From positions 410,974-474,973 of the forward strand of contig NZ_KB891854.1 of NCBI RefSeq assembly GCF_000373585.1: a DNA stretch of 64,000 nt, given 5' to 3'. The position numbers and the translations under genes were made by a program. Below the pieces are notes generated by a model. The model ran no database searches and was not told where the DNA came from. It saw nothing but the letters and a program-made list of their open reading frames with translations. The DNA is from Streptomyces sp. MspMP-M5 (GTDB lineage Bacteria; Actinomycetota; Actinomycetes; Streptomycetales; Streptomycetaceae). Below are positions 17,446 to 25,759 of the stretch, one piece after another. Numbering within the stretch: the first letter of the stretch is position 1; each line of letters starts with the position of its first letter.

Positions 17446-17468
17446 AAAAACCGCCTGCGCTGTTTGTC
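17446..17468. promoter_or_regulatory. ARE-like palindrome
   Basis: AAACCGC-CTGC-GCTGTTT: the arms differ at one position. The AAACCG...TGTTT layout resembles autoregulatory elements bound by ArpA/ScbR-type receptors. It lies about 200 bases upstream of each divergent gene. Confidence 0.45.
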
Positions 17469-17628
17469 AATGTGCCTTAGCCCCTCCCTGACGCATGGCA
17501 CCGGCCCCCGAGGAGCCCAAGCGGGCTCTGCCCTCGGCCGCTGCGCGACGGTCTGGTTCGGTCCGGGGGGCCAGCGATCACTTCCCGACAGGGCAGGGTG
17601 GATCCGGCCATTTCGCCTCACGATAGCG

Positions 17629-17657
17629 AACCGCATGGTTGGTTTTCTCTGTAGACT
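17629..17657 (+). promoter_or_regulatory. candidate promoter and operator of the TetR gene
   Basis: AACCGCATGGTT (inverted AACC/GGTT) occupies the -35 zone of a promoter with -10 TAGACT at 17652-17657, about 40 bases before the GTG start. This placement fits autorepression. No good -35 hexamer is visible. Confidence 0.4.
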
Positions 17658-17697
17658 GCGAAGACGTTGCAGTCGTACGAGAGACGGGACGGACACC

Positions 17698-18345
17698 GTG
17701 CCCACGCAGCATCGCGCCATCCAGAGCCGTCAGGCGCTCATCCGCTCGGCCGCAGAGACCTTCCTGGAAAAGGGAGTGCCCGCCGCGGGCATGGTCGAGA
17801 TCAGCCGGCGGGCCCGGCTCAGCAAGGGCGCCCTCTACTTCCACTTCACGTCCAAGGACGACCTGACCCTCGCGGTGCGGGACGCCGCCCTGGCCTCCCT
17901 CAACGAGATCGAGGAGGGCTTTCTGCGCTCTCCCGAGCCGCTGACCGCCGCCGTCCGCGACTTCGCCGTCGAGCTGTTCGACCGGGTGCAGTCGGACGCG
18001 GTGCTGCGCGCCGGACTGCGACTGCGCCCGGAGACCGCGCCCGGTCTGGACATCCACGCCCTGGAGCAGCGCTGGTACGCGCTCTTCCTCGACAAGGCGG
18101 TGACCTGCGGCACCGGCGAGCCGGTCGGCGGCGGCCTCCCCGGCCGGCACGCCTCGGACGCCGAACCCCGCTACACCGCCCAGCTGCTGACGTCGATCGT
18201 GGTGGGCCTGCTGCACCTGGGCGGCGGCGACCGGACCTGGTGGGACACGGAGGCGGTCACCGGAATGTGGAGGCTGCTGCCGGCCGCCTCGGGCCGCTTC
18301 GCGACCGCCGGCATCCCGGCACCGGCCCAGGTCCCGGCCGGCTGA
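17698..18345 (+). CDS. TetR regulator, gamma-butyrolactone receptor (ArpA/ScbR) type
   Basis: 215 aa from a GTG. The N-terminus QHRAIQSRQALIRSAAETFLEKG and helix-turn-helix MVEISRRARLSKGALYFHFTSKDDLTLAV match the strongly conserved DNA-binding part of ArpA/ScbR proteins. In the ligand domain LEQRWYALF places a Trp where the receptors keep their pocket Trp, and the end (GMWRLLPAA) matches their C-terminus. No AfsA-type synthase gene is in the window, so it may answer to a signal made elsewhere, or be a pseudo-receptor. It is embedded within the anthranilate cluster. Confidence 0.82.
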   Translation: MPTQHRAIQSRQALIRSAAETFLEKGVPAAGMVEISRRARLSKGALYFHFTSKDDLTLAVRDAALASLNEIEEGFLRSPEPLTAAVRDFAVELFDRVQSDAVLRAGLRLRPETAPGLDIHALEQRWYALFLDKAVTCGTGEPVGGGLPGRHASDAEPRYTAQLLTSIVVGLLHLGGGDRTWWDTEAVTGMWRLLPAASGRFATAGIPAPAQVPAG

Positions 18346-18701
18346 CCACCCCACGGCAAAGGGCGGCCCGCACCCCGCCCGAAGCTTGCGCCGCCCGCGC
18401 AACTCCCCGATAACTCCCCGTACACCAGCCCTACATGACGCCCCGGCGATATTCGTTCAGGAACATCTCGGCGGCGCGCGTCCGCCCGTCTTCGCCAGCC
18501 GTCGTCCGCTTCCGGAGCGTGGACGCGTGGGAAGCGGAAGACGGACGCCCCCCCGTGAGCCGCCCCGCAGCGCGGCTGTAGCCCGGCTGTGGCCCGGCCG
18601 CACTCCGCCCGTCTGTACGTCCCGAAGTCGAGCGCGCCGTACGGAAGCTGTAGGGAAGCGGTACGGAAACCGACCACGGAGGCCGTCGGCAGCGGCGTCC
18701 G
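18346..18701. other. intergenic region between converging genes
   Basis: No supported gene. It has an 8-bp stem (CCGCTTCC at 18506-18513 with GGAAGCGG at 18530-18537) that could act as a terminator. A short minus-strand reading frame ending EMFLNEYRRGVM (stop near 18433) looks protein-like but has no supported upstream part. Confidence 0.35.
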
Positions 18702-21035
18702 TCAGTTCAGGGTGAGGCGGGGTTTCGGGGCGTCGGTGCGGCCGGTGGGCGGGGTGCGGCTGCCGGCCTGGTAAGGGAGCGGCCAGGGGGCGCCGGGGCC
18801 GGTGTAGCCCTGTTCGGCGGCGGCGTGCAGGGTCCAGTGCGGGTCGTAGAGGTGGGGGCGGGCCAGTGCGCACAGGTCCGCGCGGCCGGCCAGGATCAGG
18901 GAGTTGACGTCGTCCCAGGAGGAGAGGGCGCCGACGGCGATGACCGGTATACCGAGGGTGTTGCGGATCCGGTCGGCGAACGGGGTCTGGTAGGAGCGGC
19001 CGAAGTCGGGGCGTTCGTGCGGCACGACCTGGCCGGTGGAGACGTCGATGGCGTCGGCGCCGTGCTCGGCGAAGGCGGCCGCGATGGCCACCGCGTCGTC
19101 CGGGGTGGTGCCGCCCTCCGCCCAGTCGGTGGCGGAGATCCGAACGGTCATCGGGCGGTCCGCCGGCCATTGTTCGCGGACCGCGTCGAAGACTTCGAGA
19201 GGGAAGCGGAGCCGGCCGGCGAGGGTGCCGCCGTAGGCGTCGGTGCGGTGGTTGGTGAGCGGGGAGAGGAAGCCGGAGAGCAGGTAGCCGTGCGCGCAGT
19301 GGAGTTCGAGGAGGTCGAAGCCGGCGCGGGCGGCGGAGGCGGCGGAGTCGGCGAACTGCTCGCGTACGGCGGTGAGTTCGGCGGCGGTCAAGGCGTGCGG
19401 GATCTGGTTGACGCCCGGGCGGTAGGGCAGCGCGGAAGGGGCGACGAGCGGCCAGTTGCCGTCCGGGAGCGGCTGGTCGATACCCTCCCACATGCGCCGG
19501 GTGGAGCCCTTGCGGCCGGAGTGGCCGAGCTGGACGCCGAGGGCGGTGCCGGGGGACTGGGTGTGGACGAAGTCGGTGACGCGGCGCCAGGCCCGTTCGT
19601 GCCCGGGCGCATACAGGCCGCTGCAGGCCGGGGTGATCCGCCCCTCGGGGCTGACGCAGACCATCTCCGTCATCACCAGGCCGGCGCCGCCGAGCGCGCG
19701 CGAGCCGAGGTGGACGAGGTGGAAGTCGCCGGGGGTGCCGTCGGCGGCGGAGTACATGTCCATCGGGGAGACCACGATCCGGTTGCGCAGGGTCAGTCCG
19801 CGCATCCTGAAGGGGGTGAACATCGGCGGCGTCCCGTCGGGGACACCGGCCTCGGCGGCCACCGCGTCGGTGAACTCCGCGTCGCGCAGCCGCAGGTTGC
19901 CGTGGGTGACGCGGCGGCTGCGGGTGAGCAGGTTGAAGGCGAACTGGTGCGGCGGCTGGTGGGTGTAGGTGGCCAGGTCCTCGAACCACGCGAGGCTGGC
20001 GCGGGCGGCGCGCTGGGTGGAGGCGACGACGGGGCGGCGCTCGGCCTCGTAGGCGGTGAGGGCGTCCGGGACGGTGGGCTGTTCGCGGAGGCAGGCGGCG
20101 AGGGCGAGGGCGTCCTCGACGGCGAGTTTGGTGCCGGAGCCGATGGAGAAGTGGGCGGTGTGCGCGGCGTCGCCGAGCAGCACGATCCGGCCGTGCGACC
20201 AGCGCTCGTTGACGACCGTGCGGAAGGCGATCCAGCTGGAGTTGTTGGTGCGCAGCGGGCGGCCGCGCAGGGTGCCGGCGAAGAGCCCGGCGCACCAGGC
20301 GGCCGAGGCGGTCTCGTCGAGGGTGTCCAGGCCGTTGGCGCGCCAGACCTCCTCGCGCATCTCGACGATGACGGTGCTGGCGCCGCCGTCGGGTGCGCCT
20401 GACCGGCCGGGCGCCGGGTGGGCGTACGGATAGGCGTGGAGCTGGGCGACGCCGTGGCCGGTGTCGGCGATCTCGAAGCGGAAGGCGTCCAGGGCGAAGT
20501 CGGCGGAGAGCCAGATGTAGCGGCAGCGGTGGGTGGTGAGCCGGGGGCGGAAGACGTCGGCGTGCGCGGTGCGGGTGGTGCTGTGCACGCCGTCGGCGGC
20601 GATCACCAGGTCGTGGTCGCGGGCGAGTTCGGCGGCCGGCGGGGCCTCGGTGCGGAAGACCAGCCGGACGCCCAGCGCGCGGCAGCGGTCGTGGAGGACG
20701 GCCAGCAGCCGGCGGCGGCCGAGGGCGGCGAAGCCGTGGCCGCCGGAGGTGAGGGTGCGACCGCGGTGCACGATGTCGATGTCGTCCCAGCGCACGAACT
20801 CCGCCTGCAGCGCGCCGTAGACGACCGGATCGGCGTGTTCGATGCCGCCGAGGGTCTCGTCGGAGAGGACGACGCCGAAGCCGAAGGTGTCGTCGGGGGC
20901 GTTGCGCTCCCAGACGGTGATCTCGCGGTCCGGGTCGAGGCGTTTGAGCAGGGCCGCGGCGTAGAGCCCGCCGGGGCCGCCGCCGAGGACGGCGACCTTC
21001 AGGGGCCGCTGCGCCGGGCCTGCGGGCGCGCTCAC
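18702..21035 (-). CDS. 2-aminobenzoyl-CoA monooxygenase/reductase (two-domain)
   Basis: 777 aa. Residues ~1-400 are a class A FAD monooxygenase: VAVLGGGPGGLYAA near the start, DLVIAADGVHST, and GDAAHTAHFSIGSGTKLAVEDALAL. Residues ~410-760 are an old-yellow-enzyme FMN reductase: MFTPFRMRGLTLRNRIVVSPM, HLGSRALGGAGLVMTEM, ELHCAHGYLLSGFLSPLTNHRTDAYGG. This fusion and length match Azoarcus 2-aminobenzoyl-CoA monooxygenase/reductase, which hydroxylates and then hydrogenates the ring to a non-aromatic CoA ester. Databases may name it bifunctional salicylyl-CoA 5-hydroxylase/oxidoreductase. The GTG start shares GTGA with the stop of the hydratase gene. Confidence 0.9.
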   Translation of the reverse strand: MSAPAGPAQRPLKVAVLGGGPGGLYAAALLKRLDPDREITVWERNAPDDTFGFGVVLSDETLGGIEHADPVVYGALQAEFVRWDDIDIVHRGRTLTSGGHGFAALGRRRLLAVLHDRCRALGVRLVFRTEAPPAAELARDHDLVIAADGVHSTTRTAHADVFRPRLTTHRCRYIWLSADFALDAFRFEIADTGHGVAQLHAYPYAHPAPGRSGAPDGGASTVIVEMREEVWRANGLDTLDETASAAWCAGLFAGTLRGRPLRTNNSSWIAFRTVVNERWSHGRIVLLGDAAHTAHFSIGSGTKLAVEDALALAACLREQPTVPDALTAYEAERRPVVASTQRAARASLAWFEDLATYTHQPPHQFAFNLLTRSRRVTHGNLRLRDAEFTDAVAAEAGVPDGTPPMFTPFRMRGLTLRNRIVVSPMDMYSAADGTPGDFHLVHLGSRALGGAGLVMTEMVCVSPEGRITPACSGLYAPGHERAWRRVTDFVHTQSPGTALGVQLGHSGRKGSTRRMWEGIDQPLPDGNWPLVAPSALPYRPGVNQIPHALTAAELTAVREQFADSAASAARAGFDLLELHCAHGYLLSGFLSPLTNHRTDAYGGTLAGRLRFPLEVFDAVREQWPADRPMTVRISATDWAEGGTTPDDAVAIAAAFAEHGADAIDVSTGQVVPHERPDFGRSYQTPFADRIRNTLGIPVIAVGALSSWDDVNSLILAGRADLCALARPHLYDPHWTLHAAAEQGYTGPGAPWPLPYQAGSRTPPTGRTDAPKPRLTLN

Positions 21036-21859
21036 TTGCCCTGCCACTCGGGCGGCCGCTTCGCCGTGAAGGCGGCGTGGAACTCGGCGTAGTCGGCGCT
21101 GTTCATCAGCAGCGCCTGGGTGTTGGCGTCGAGTTCGACGGCGGCGGCCAGCGGCATGTCGAGTTCGGCGGTGAGCAGGGCCTTGGTCTGGGCGTGGGCC
21201 AGGGCCGGGCCGTCGGCGAGCCGGCGGGCGAGCGCGGCGGCCCGCTCGTCGGCGCGACCCTCCTCGGCCAACTCGCTGATCAGGCCGAGGCGTTCGGCCT
21301 CCGGGGCACGGACCGGGTCGCCGAGCATCAGCACCCGGGTGGCGTGGCCGAGGCCGATGACGCGGGGCAGCAGGTAGGCCGCGCCCATGTCGCCGCCGGA
21401 GAGGCCGACCCGGGTGAAGAGGAAGGCGAAGCGGGCGGAGGGGTCGGCGACCCGGAAGTCGGCCGCCAGGGCGAGCACCGCGCCGGCGCCGGCGGCCACG
21501 CCGTGGACGGCCGCGACGACCGGGAAGGGGCACTCCCGGATGGCCCGGACGACCTGCCCGGTCATCCGGTTGAAGTCCAGGAGCTGGGCGGTGTCCATGC
21601 CGAGGGTGACGCCGATGATCTCCTCGACGTCACCGCCCGAGCAGAAGCCGCGGCCCTCGCCGGCCAGGACCAGGGCGCGCACGGAGCGCTCCCGGGAGAG
21701 TTCGGCGAGCAGGTCGCGGAGGTCGGCGTAGGACTCGAAGGTGAGCGCATTGAGCTTCTCGGGGCGGGCGAGGGTGACGGTGGCGACGCCGTCCTCTCTG
21801 GTGACCCGGATGTGCTGCCATGCGCCGGTACTGCGGGCGGATCCTGCGAACGGGCTCAT
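21032..21859 (-). CDS. enoyl-CoA hydratase/isomerase
   Basis: 275 aa crotonase-fold protein. Seen: oxyanion-hole segments GEGRGFCSGGDVEEI and HGVAAGAGAVLALAADFRVA, then FTRVGLSGGDMGAAYLLPRVIG. The usual second catalytic Glu position reads GGDMG, so chemistry may differ from a standard hydratase. First gene of a two-gene operon with the monooxygenase/reductase (4-base overlap). It probably acts on the ring-reduced CoA ester during beta-oxidation-like cleavage. The shared cluster box lies about 90-120 bases upstream. Confidence 0.88.
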   Translation of the reverse strand: MSPFAGSARSTGAWQHIRVTREDGVATVTLARPEKLNALTFESYADLRDLLAELSRERSVRALVLAGEGRGFCSGGDVEEIIGVTLGMDTAQLLDFNRMTGQVVRAIRECPFPVVAAVHGVAAGAGAVLALAADFRVADPSARFAFLFTRVGLSGGDMGAAYLLPRVIGLGHATRVLMLGDPVRAPEAERLGLISELAEEGRADERAAALARRLADGPALAHAQTKALLTAELDMPLAAAVELDANTQALLMNSADYAEFHAAFTAKRPPEWQGK

Positions 21860-21949
21860 CGGTCTGCCTGCCCCCTTCAGCCGGACGGCTGGTGCGTGCG
21901 GTGGCCGCGGATGCGGTGGCGGTGCGGGACGCGCGAAATGCCCTTCGAA

Positions 21950-21976
21950 GTTATCACTCGTTTGTGACTGCCGTCA
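21950..21976. promoter_or_regulatory. catabolic-cluster box, copy 2
   Basis: GTTATC-N9-TGACTGCCGTCA, the same 18 fixed bases and spacing as at 13681-13707, in front of the hydratase-monooxygenase operon. Two exact copies at the two ends of one pathway cluster point to a common regulator, most simply the PaaX protein. Confidence 0.65.
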
Positions 21977-22194
21977 TGAGGGCGCGATATCCGGCGGGTG
22001 GGGAAGGGCTTCGGCGGGGTGGGGCGGCGGCGGTTCCGGTGGGCGGTGGGGGCCGGAAGTCCTGTCGGGGTGGGCCGCTGGTCCCCCTCGGTGGGGTCCG
22101 CTGGCCCTGCTGCGGTCGGAGGGCGCGGCCTAGCGTGGAGGCGTCCCGCCGGGCCGCGGGCGTCCGTCCCGGCCCGCCGCGAAGGGAGCGGCGC

Positions 22195-22797
22195 ATGCCG
22201 GAAGTTCGGACGACGACGGCCACGACGAAAACCACGAAGACGATGGCGACCAAGGCGAAGACGGCAGGGGCGGCGGGGGCGCCATGGGCGAGTGGCACGA
22301 CGGAGACCAGGGACACGAGGGAGACGAGGGAGACACGTGGGCTGATCCCGCAGCCGCAGGACCGGTGCGAGCCGTGCGGCCCCTCATGCTGGCGGATGGA
22401 GCTGCCGCACGCCCCGTCCGCGGTCTCCCTCGCCCGCGCGCTGACCGCCACCGCGCTGCGCGATCTGCGGGCCACGGCGGACCGCTGCACCGCCGCGCTG
22501 CTCGCCGCCGAACTGGTCGCCAACGCCGTCGCGCACACCCCCGGCCCCGGCCCCGTCGCGCTGGTGGTGCGGGCGCGGCCGGCGGGCTGCGAGGTGGAGG
22601 TCCACGACACCGATCCGACGCCGGTACCGGGCCTGGCCGAGGCCGTCGGCGGCGCGGACGGTCAGGAGGCGCCGGTGGCCGGGCGGGGGGTGCGGCTGGT
22701 GCGGGGGCTCAGCGCGGCCGCCGGCTGCCGCCGGACGCCGCGCGGCAAGGCGGTGTGGTTCATCCTTCCGGCGCTGCGGGAGCCCCGGTTGCCGTGA
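22195..22797 (+). CDS. ATP-binding protein, RsbW-like anti-sigma kinase family
   Basis: 200 aa; the ATG follows GAAGGGAG by 6 bases. The first ~60 residues are a Thr/Lys-rich low-complexity leader. A single HATPase_c_2 domain follows: MELPHAPSAVSLARALTATAL, N-box ELVANAVAHT, VHDTDPTPVPGL, and GRGVRLVRGLSAAAG. Streptomyces encode many such proteins, most without known partners; this one may bind a sigma factor or anti-anti-sigma factor. Its end overlaps the converging permease gene by 38 bases. Confidence 0.82.
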   Translation: MPEVRTTTATTKTTKTMATKAKTAGAAGAPWASGTTETRDTRETRETRGLIPQPQDRCEPCGPSCWRMELPHAPSAVSLARALTATALRDLRATADRCTAALLAAELVANAVAHTPGPGPVALVVRARPAGCEVEVHDTDPTPVPGLAEAVGGADGQEAPVAGRGVRLVRGLSAAAGCRRTPRGKAVWFILPALREPRLP

Positions 22798-24343
22798 CGG
22801 CGGGCGCCGTGGCGGGGGGTGCCGAGGAGGGGAGTGCCGAGGCGACGGGTGCTTCGGTACCGGCACCGCTGGTGGCACTCGCACCACTGGGGGCACTGGT
22901 GGCACTCGCCGCGCCGGCAGCCCCGGCTCCCGCCCCGGCCCCCAGGCGCGAGTGCCGGCGTCCGTAGACCGCGTAGAGCACCAGGCCGACGGCGAGGAAG
23001 CCGGCGAACTGGAGCCAGGTGGCCGGGCCGGTGCCGTAGACGAGGTAGCCGCAGAAGGCGACGCCGAGCAGGGGGCTGAGCGGGAAGAGCGGGACGCGGA
23101 AGCGGCGCGGCAGGGCGGGCCGGGTACGGCGCAGGACCACCACGCTGACGTTGACCACCGCCATGACGGCCAGCGTGCCGACGCTGCTGAGGTTCATCAC
23201 CATGTCCAGCGGGACGACCGCGGCCGGGACGGCGAAGACGGCGGCGACGATCCAGGTGTTGGCGACGGGTGTGGCGGTCCGGGGCGAGACCCGTGCGAAG
23301 ACCCCGGGGACCAGGCCGTCCCGCGCCATCGACAGCAGGATGCGGGTCTGGCCGTACAGCACGGCCAGGACGACGGAGGCGATGGCGACGACCGCACCGA
23401 AGGCGATCACCGTGCCGCCGATGCCGGACTGGGTTACCCGGTCGACGATCAGCGACAGCGCGGCGGGGCGGCCCGCGACCTGATCGGCGGAGAGCGCGCC
23501 GATGGCGGCCAGCGCGACCAGGGAGTACAGGACGGTGACCACCCCGATGCAGACCAGGATCGCGACGGGGACGTCCCGGCGCGGGTTCCGCGCCTCCTCA
23601 CCGGCGGTGGTGATCGAGTCGAAGCCGATGTACGAGAAGAACGCGACGGAGGCGCCGGAGGTGATCCCGGCCAGGCCCTCCGGGGCGAACGGGGAGAGGT
23701 TTCCGCTGCGGAACGCGCCGAAGCCGATCACACAGAACAGCACCAGCACCGCCAGCTTGAGCACCGCCATCGCGGCGGTGGCGCGGGCGCTCTCCCGGAC
23801 CCCGCGGACCAGCAGCACCGCGGCCAGCACCACCACGACCACGGCCGGGAGGTTGACGACGCCGCCCTCGCCGGGCGGGTTGGCGAGCGCCGCGGGCAGC
23901 TGCCAGCCGGTCAGGCTGCCGAACAGTTGGTTGAGGTACTGGCCCCAGCCGACGGCGACCGCCGAGACCGAGACGCCGTATTCGAGCAGCAGGCACCAGC
24001 CGACGAGGAAGGCGGTGCGCTCGCCCAGGGTCGCGTAGGCGTAGGAGTACGAGCTGCCGGAGACCGGGATCGCGCCGCCCAGCTCGGCGAAGGAGAAGGC
24101 GGTGAAGACGCAGGTGACGGCCGCCAGTACGAAGGAGACGACGACCGCGGGGCCTGCCTGGGCGACGGTGTCGGAGAGGCCGACGAAGATGCCGGTGCCG
24201 ACGATGGCGCCGACGCCGAAGCAGATGAGCTGGAAGAGGCCCATGCTGCGCCGCAGGCCGTGGCCGTGGAGATCCGCTCCGGATTCGGCGATGAGCAGGT
24301 CGGGGGACTTGATGCGCAGTCCGGACGCGCCTGGGCGGGGCAT
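22760..24343 (-). CDS. APC family amino acid permease
   Basis: 527 aa with twelve or more membrane helices. It starts with a cytosolic N-terminus, then SMGLFQLICFGVGAIVGTGIFVGLSDTVAQAGPAVVVSF, the conserved first helix of APC cationic amino acid transporters, and later SYIGFDSITTAGEEARNPRRDVP. The C-terminal ~55 residues are an Ala/Ser/Thr-rich tail. It lies just downstream of arcB and arcA, so arginine uptake or arginine/ornithine exchange is the likely role. Confidence 0.88.
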   Translation of the reverse strand: MPRPGASGLRIKSPDLLIAESGADLHGHGLRRSMGLFQLICFGVGAIVGTGIFVGLSDTVAQAGPAVVVSFVLAAVTCVFTAFSFAELGGAIPVSGSSYSYAYATLGERTAFLVGWCLLLEYGVSVSAVAVGWGQYLNQLFGSLTGWQLPAALANPPGEGGVVNLPAVVVVVLAAVLLVRGVRESARATAAMAVLKLAVLVLFCVIGFGAFRSGNLSPFAPEGLAGITSGASVAFFSYIGFDSITTAGEEARNPRRDVPVAILVCIGVVTVLYSLVALAAIGALSADQVAGRPAALSLIVDRVTQSGIGGTVIAFGAVVAIASVVLAVLYGQTRILLSMARDGLVPGVFARVSPRTATPVANTWIVAAVFAVPAAVVPLDMVMNLSSVGTLAVMAVVNVSVVVLRRTRPALPRRFRVPLFPLSPLLGVAFCGYLVYGTGPATWLQFAGFLAVGLVLYAVYGRRHSRLGAGAGAGAAGAASATSAPSGASATSGAGTEAPVASALPSSAPPATAPAVTATGAPAAPEG

Positions 24344-24402
24344 GGGGCGGTTCTCTCTCTGGTGGTGCGAGGCGCGCGGCGCGGGTGGGCCGGGCGCGGA
24401 GC

Positions 24403-24430
24403 GGGGCCCGGACGGGTGGGTCCGGGCCCC
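24403..24430 (-). terminator. hairpin between arcB and the permease gene
   Basis: GGGGCCCGGAC pairs perfectly with GTCCGGGCCCC around a 6-base loop, about 100 bases after the arcB stop and 60 before the permease start. It may terminate arcB transcription partly or protect the 3' end. Confidence 0.5.
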
Positions 24431-24528
24431 GTGTGCGGCTCGATGGTAACTGTCCGGTTCGTACGGTCGCCTGGCCGCCCGTATGGCTGCCGGGGGCCAG
24501 GCGGTTCCACGCCGTCGGCCGGCCGACG

Positions 24529-25533
24529 CTATCGGCCCAGCGTCGCCACCATCACCGCCTTGATGGTGTGCATCCGGTTCTCCGCCTCGTCGAAGACCAC
24601 GGAGTGCGCGGACTCGAAGACCTCGTCGGTGACCTCCAGCGAGGTCAGGCCGTGCCGGGCGTGGATCTCCCGGCCGACCGCGGTGCCGAGGTCGTGGTAG
24701 GCGGGCAGGCAGTGCAGGAACTTCACGTCGGGCCTACCGGTCGCGCGCAGCACGTCCATCGTGACCGCGTACGGGGCGAGCAGCGCGATCCGCTCGTCCC
24801 AGACCTCCTTGGGCTCCCCCATGGAGACCCAGACGTCGGTGGCGACGAAGTCCGCGCCCCGGACGCCCTCGGCGACCTCCTCGGTGAGGGTGATGCGGGC
24901 CCCACTGGTCTCCGCGAGCGCCCGCGCCCGGGCGATGACGGACTCCTCGGGCCACAGCTGCCGGGGCGCCACGATCCGTACGTCCATGCCGAGCAGGGCG
25001 CCGGTGACGAGGTAGGAGTTGCCCATGTTGTTGCGGGCGTCGCCGAGGTAGGCGAAGGCGGTCTCCGTCAGGGGGCGGCCGCCGCCGTGCTCGATCATGG
25101 TCAGGACGTCGGCGAGCATCTGGGTCGGGTGCCAGTCGTCGGTGAGGCCGTTGTAGACGGGCACCCCGGCGTGCGCCGCGAGTTCCTCGACGTCGGACTG
25201 GCGGCTGCCGCGGAACTCGATGGCGTCGAACATCCGGCCAAGTACGCGGGCGGTGTCCTTGACCGACTCCTTGTGCCCGATCTGCGAACCGGACGGGTCG
25301 AGGTAGGTGGTCGAGGCGCCCTGGTCCGCGGCGGCGACCTCGAAGGAGCAGCGGGTCCGGGTCGAGGTCTTCTCGAAGATCAGGGCGATGTTGCGGCCGT
25401 TCAGGCGGCGGACCTCGGTACCGGCGCGCTTGGCCGCTTTCAGCTCGGCGGCCAGATCGATCAGTCGACGGAACTCCTCGGCGCTGAAGTCCAGCTCCTT
25501 GAGGAAGTGGCGGCCCGTGAGGTCTATCGCCAT
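24529..25533 (-). CDS. arcB: ornithine carbamoyltransferase
   Basis: 334 aa. It has the carbamoyl-phosphate site [12 protein letters not shown], the HPTQ-type segment [11 protein letters not shown], and the ornithine/catalytic motif HCLPAYHD. The context beside arginine deiminase and a permease indicates the catabolic enzyme that splits citrulline to ornithine and carbamoyl phosphate, rather than the biosynthetic ArgF. No carbamate kinase is in the window. It has its own candidate promoter (TATAAT at 25646-25651 on the minus strand). Confidence 0.93.
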   Translation of the reverse strand: MAIDLTGRHFLKELDFSAEEFRRLIDLAAELKAAKRAGTEVRRLNGRNIALIFEKTSTRTRCSFEVAAADQGASTTYLDPSGSQIGHKESVKDTARVLGRMFDAIEFRGSRQSDVEELAAHAGVPVYNGLTDDWHPTQMLADVLTMIEHGGGRPLTETAFAYLGDARNNMGNSYLVTGALLGMDVRIVAPRQLWPEESVIARARALAETSGARITLTEEVAEGVRGADFVATDVWVSMGEPKEVWDERIALLAPYAVTMDVLRATGRPDVKFLHCLPAYHDLGTAVGREIHARHGLTSLEVTDEVFESAHSVVFDEAENRMHTIKAVMVATLGR

Positions 25534-25645
25534 GGGTGGGCTCCTCGTTCGCGGCGGGTGGGGGTCTTGGGGGCGGGTGGATGGGTGAGGTGGGTGAGGT
25601 GGGTGGTGAGTCGGCGGGCACTCGTACGCTTGGACTCCCCTTGGA

Positions 25646-25666
25646 ATTATATACGAGCGCTCGCAT
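25646..25666 (-). promoter_or_regulatory. arcB promoter with inverted repeat in the spacer
   Basis: On the minus strand TATAAT (25646-25651) is a near-consensus -10, in an AT-rich island unusual for this DNA. Directly upstream lies ATACGAGCGCTCGCAT (25651-25666, plus-strand reading), a 16-bp inverted repeat with one mismatched pair. Position in the -10/-35 spacer fits a TetR-type repressor or a spacer-acting activator. Confidence 0.6.
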
Positions 25667-25759
25667 CTCTATACGGATGATCCGGGTGAGCCCACCTGCT
25701 CCACGCCGCCCCTCCCCGTCCGGTGCGCCTCGCCCCTCCCCCTCCCCTCCCGTCCCGCT

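Larger units (their letters stand above)
17249..17697. other. divergent regulatory region of the HAD and TetR genes
   Basis: A 449-base region without a convincing gene. It holds an AT-rich patch with an ARE-like palindrome (17446-17468), an AACC-N4-GGTT element at 17629-17640 and a -10-like TAGACT at 17652-17657 before the TetR gene. Confidence 0.5.

Noticed and set aside
18425-18480. Minus-strand fragment ending RTRAAEMFLNEYRRGVM then stop
   Set aside because: Looks like a protein C-terminus, but upstream in the same frame the sequence is not coding-like and no start or family can be supported.
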